Source: Candidatus Latescibacterota bacterium
GTDB taxonomy: Bacteria; Latescibacterota; MVCY01
Reading direction: 5' to 3'
NCBI GenBank assembly: GCA_030629295.1
Contig: DAOVPH010000092.1
Coordinates: 1-6,487 of the forward strand
Length of the DNA: 6,487 nucleotides
This document shows positions 6,358 through 6,487 of the stretch, in pieces. The position numbers and the translations under genes were made by a program. Numbering within the stretch: the stretch's first letter is position 1; the number at the start of each line of letters is the position of its first letter. Below the pieces are notes generated by a model. That model had not been told where the DNA came from and did no database searches. It saw only the letters and a program-made list of their open reading frames with translations.

Positions 6358-6394
6358 TTTGTCATTCCCGCATGCCCCTAGCGGGAATGACAAA
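6358..6394. repeat. Perfect 14-bp palindrome of GTCATTCCCGC type
   Basis: TTTGTCATTCCCGC (6358-6371) and GCGGGAATGACAAA (6381-6394) are exact complements around a 9-base loop. The GTCATTCCCGC / GCGGGAATGAC pair is a widespread REP-like intergenic palindrome in many bacteria. The perfect arms suggest a recent or constrained copy. It lacks a proper T-run on either strand. Confidence 0.65.
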
Positions 6395-6466
6395 AATGTG
6401 CTATTTCTGGCCAGATTGTAAATAGGATCTTAGTCAAGAGAGAGCAAAATAAGCAACAACGGTGCG

Positions 6467-6475
6467 CCACGAAGG
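6467..6475. repeat. CCACGAAGG repeat fragment at the right edge
   Basis: This 9-mer is identical to 6178-6186 in the left arm of the long hairpin. The sequence runs off the window 12 bases later, so any partner arm is not visible. Confidence 0.25.
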
Positions 6476-6487
6476 CCTCTTTTTCAC

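Larger units (their letters stand above)
5813..6487. other. Gene-free stretch with clustered palindromes and one promoter
   Basis: No reading frame here shows a recognisable protein or a well-placed Shine-Dalgarno with a start codon. The stretch holds three kinds of short dispersed-looking repeats, a strong plus-strand promoter and a terminator-like hairpin, which are listed separately. A purine run AAAAAAAGGAGGG at 6274-6286 looks like a ribosome binding site, but the only start within reach is an ATG followed at once by TAA. The remaining sequence (5882-5950, 6020-6068, 6230-6357, 6395-6460) shows nothing I can name. Confidence 0.5.

Noticed and set aside
6136..6425. Short frames on both strands across the hairpin and palindrome region
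   Set aside because: They are composed largely of palindromic repeat sequence, begin inside the hairpin or have no ribosome binding site, and resemble no protein.
1..6487. CRISPR array, tRNA, rRNA, insertion sequence or integrase
   Set aside because: No regularly spaced direct repeats, no cloverleaf with a T-loop consensus, no rRNA motifs and no transposase or recombinase motifs were seen on either strand.

Overview
The window looks like chromosomal sequence from an uncultured diderm (Gram-negative type) bacterium. The main clue is a pair of envelope genes: a large secreted lipoprotein and a predicted outer-membrane beta-barrel of the DUF5723/PorV-like kind. Together with an S9-type alpha/beta hydrolase and a GH172 (DUF2961) glycosidase remnant, this suits the FCB superphylum or a neighbouring candidate phylum. 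The assignment is an inference from gene content and is of low certainty. There are no rRNA or tRNA genes, no CRISPR array and no transposase.

Layout. (1) Positions 2-1285, plus strand: the 3' part of an S9/prolyl-oligopeptidase-like secreted hydrolase. Its catalytic Asp and His are visible, while the nucleophile Ser lies off the left edge. (2) Positions 1286-1559: a convergent intergenic gap. (3) Positions 1560-5139, minus strand: a two-gene unit with a 702-residue beta-rich lipoprotein first and a roughly 472-residue outer-membrane barrel second. A well-formed sigma70-type promoter (TTGACA, 17 bp, TATCTT) lies at 5211-5239, and both genes have AGGAGG Shine-Dalgarno sequences. (4) Positions 5327-5800, minus strand: a decayed GH172 gene. 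Its N-terminal and C-terminal conserved blocks are fused in frame at a shared Gly-His-Ala motif, with the catalytic middle missing. Its likely start codon reads AAG instead of ATG. (5) Positions 5813-6487: a gene-free stretch rich in short palindromes. It contains a second promoter with the same TTGACA-N17-TATCTT sequence, on the plus strand at 6070-6098, and a long hairpin with a T-run about 120 bp downstream. It also holds a degenerate CACGAATTAACAC-type palindrome, a perfect 14-bp GTCATTCCCGC-type palindrome and a fragment of a CCACGAAGG repeat.

How it fits together. The lipoprotein and barrel are almost certainly co-transcribed and both go to the outer membrane, so they probably act together as a surface unit of unknown function. 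The hydrolase is convergent and transcribed separately. The GH172 remnant lies upstream on the same strand but is probably non-functional. Two items most deserve follow-up: the lipoprotein-barrel pair, and the possible short RNA between the 6070 promoter and the 6176-6229 hairpin.
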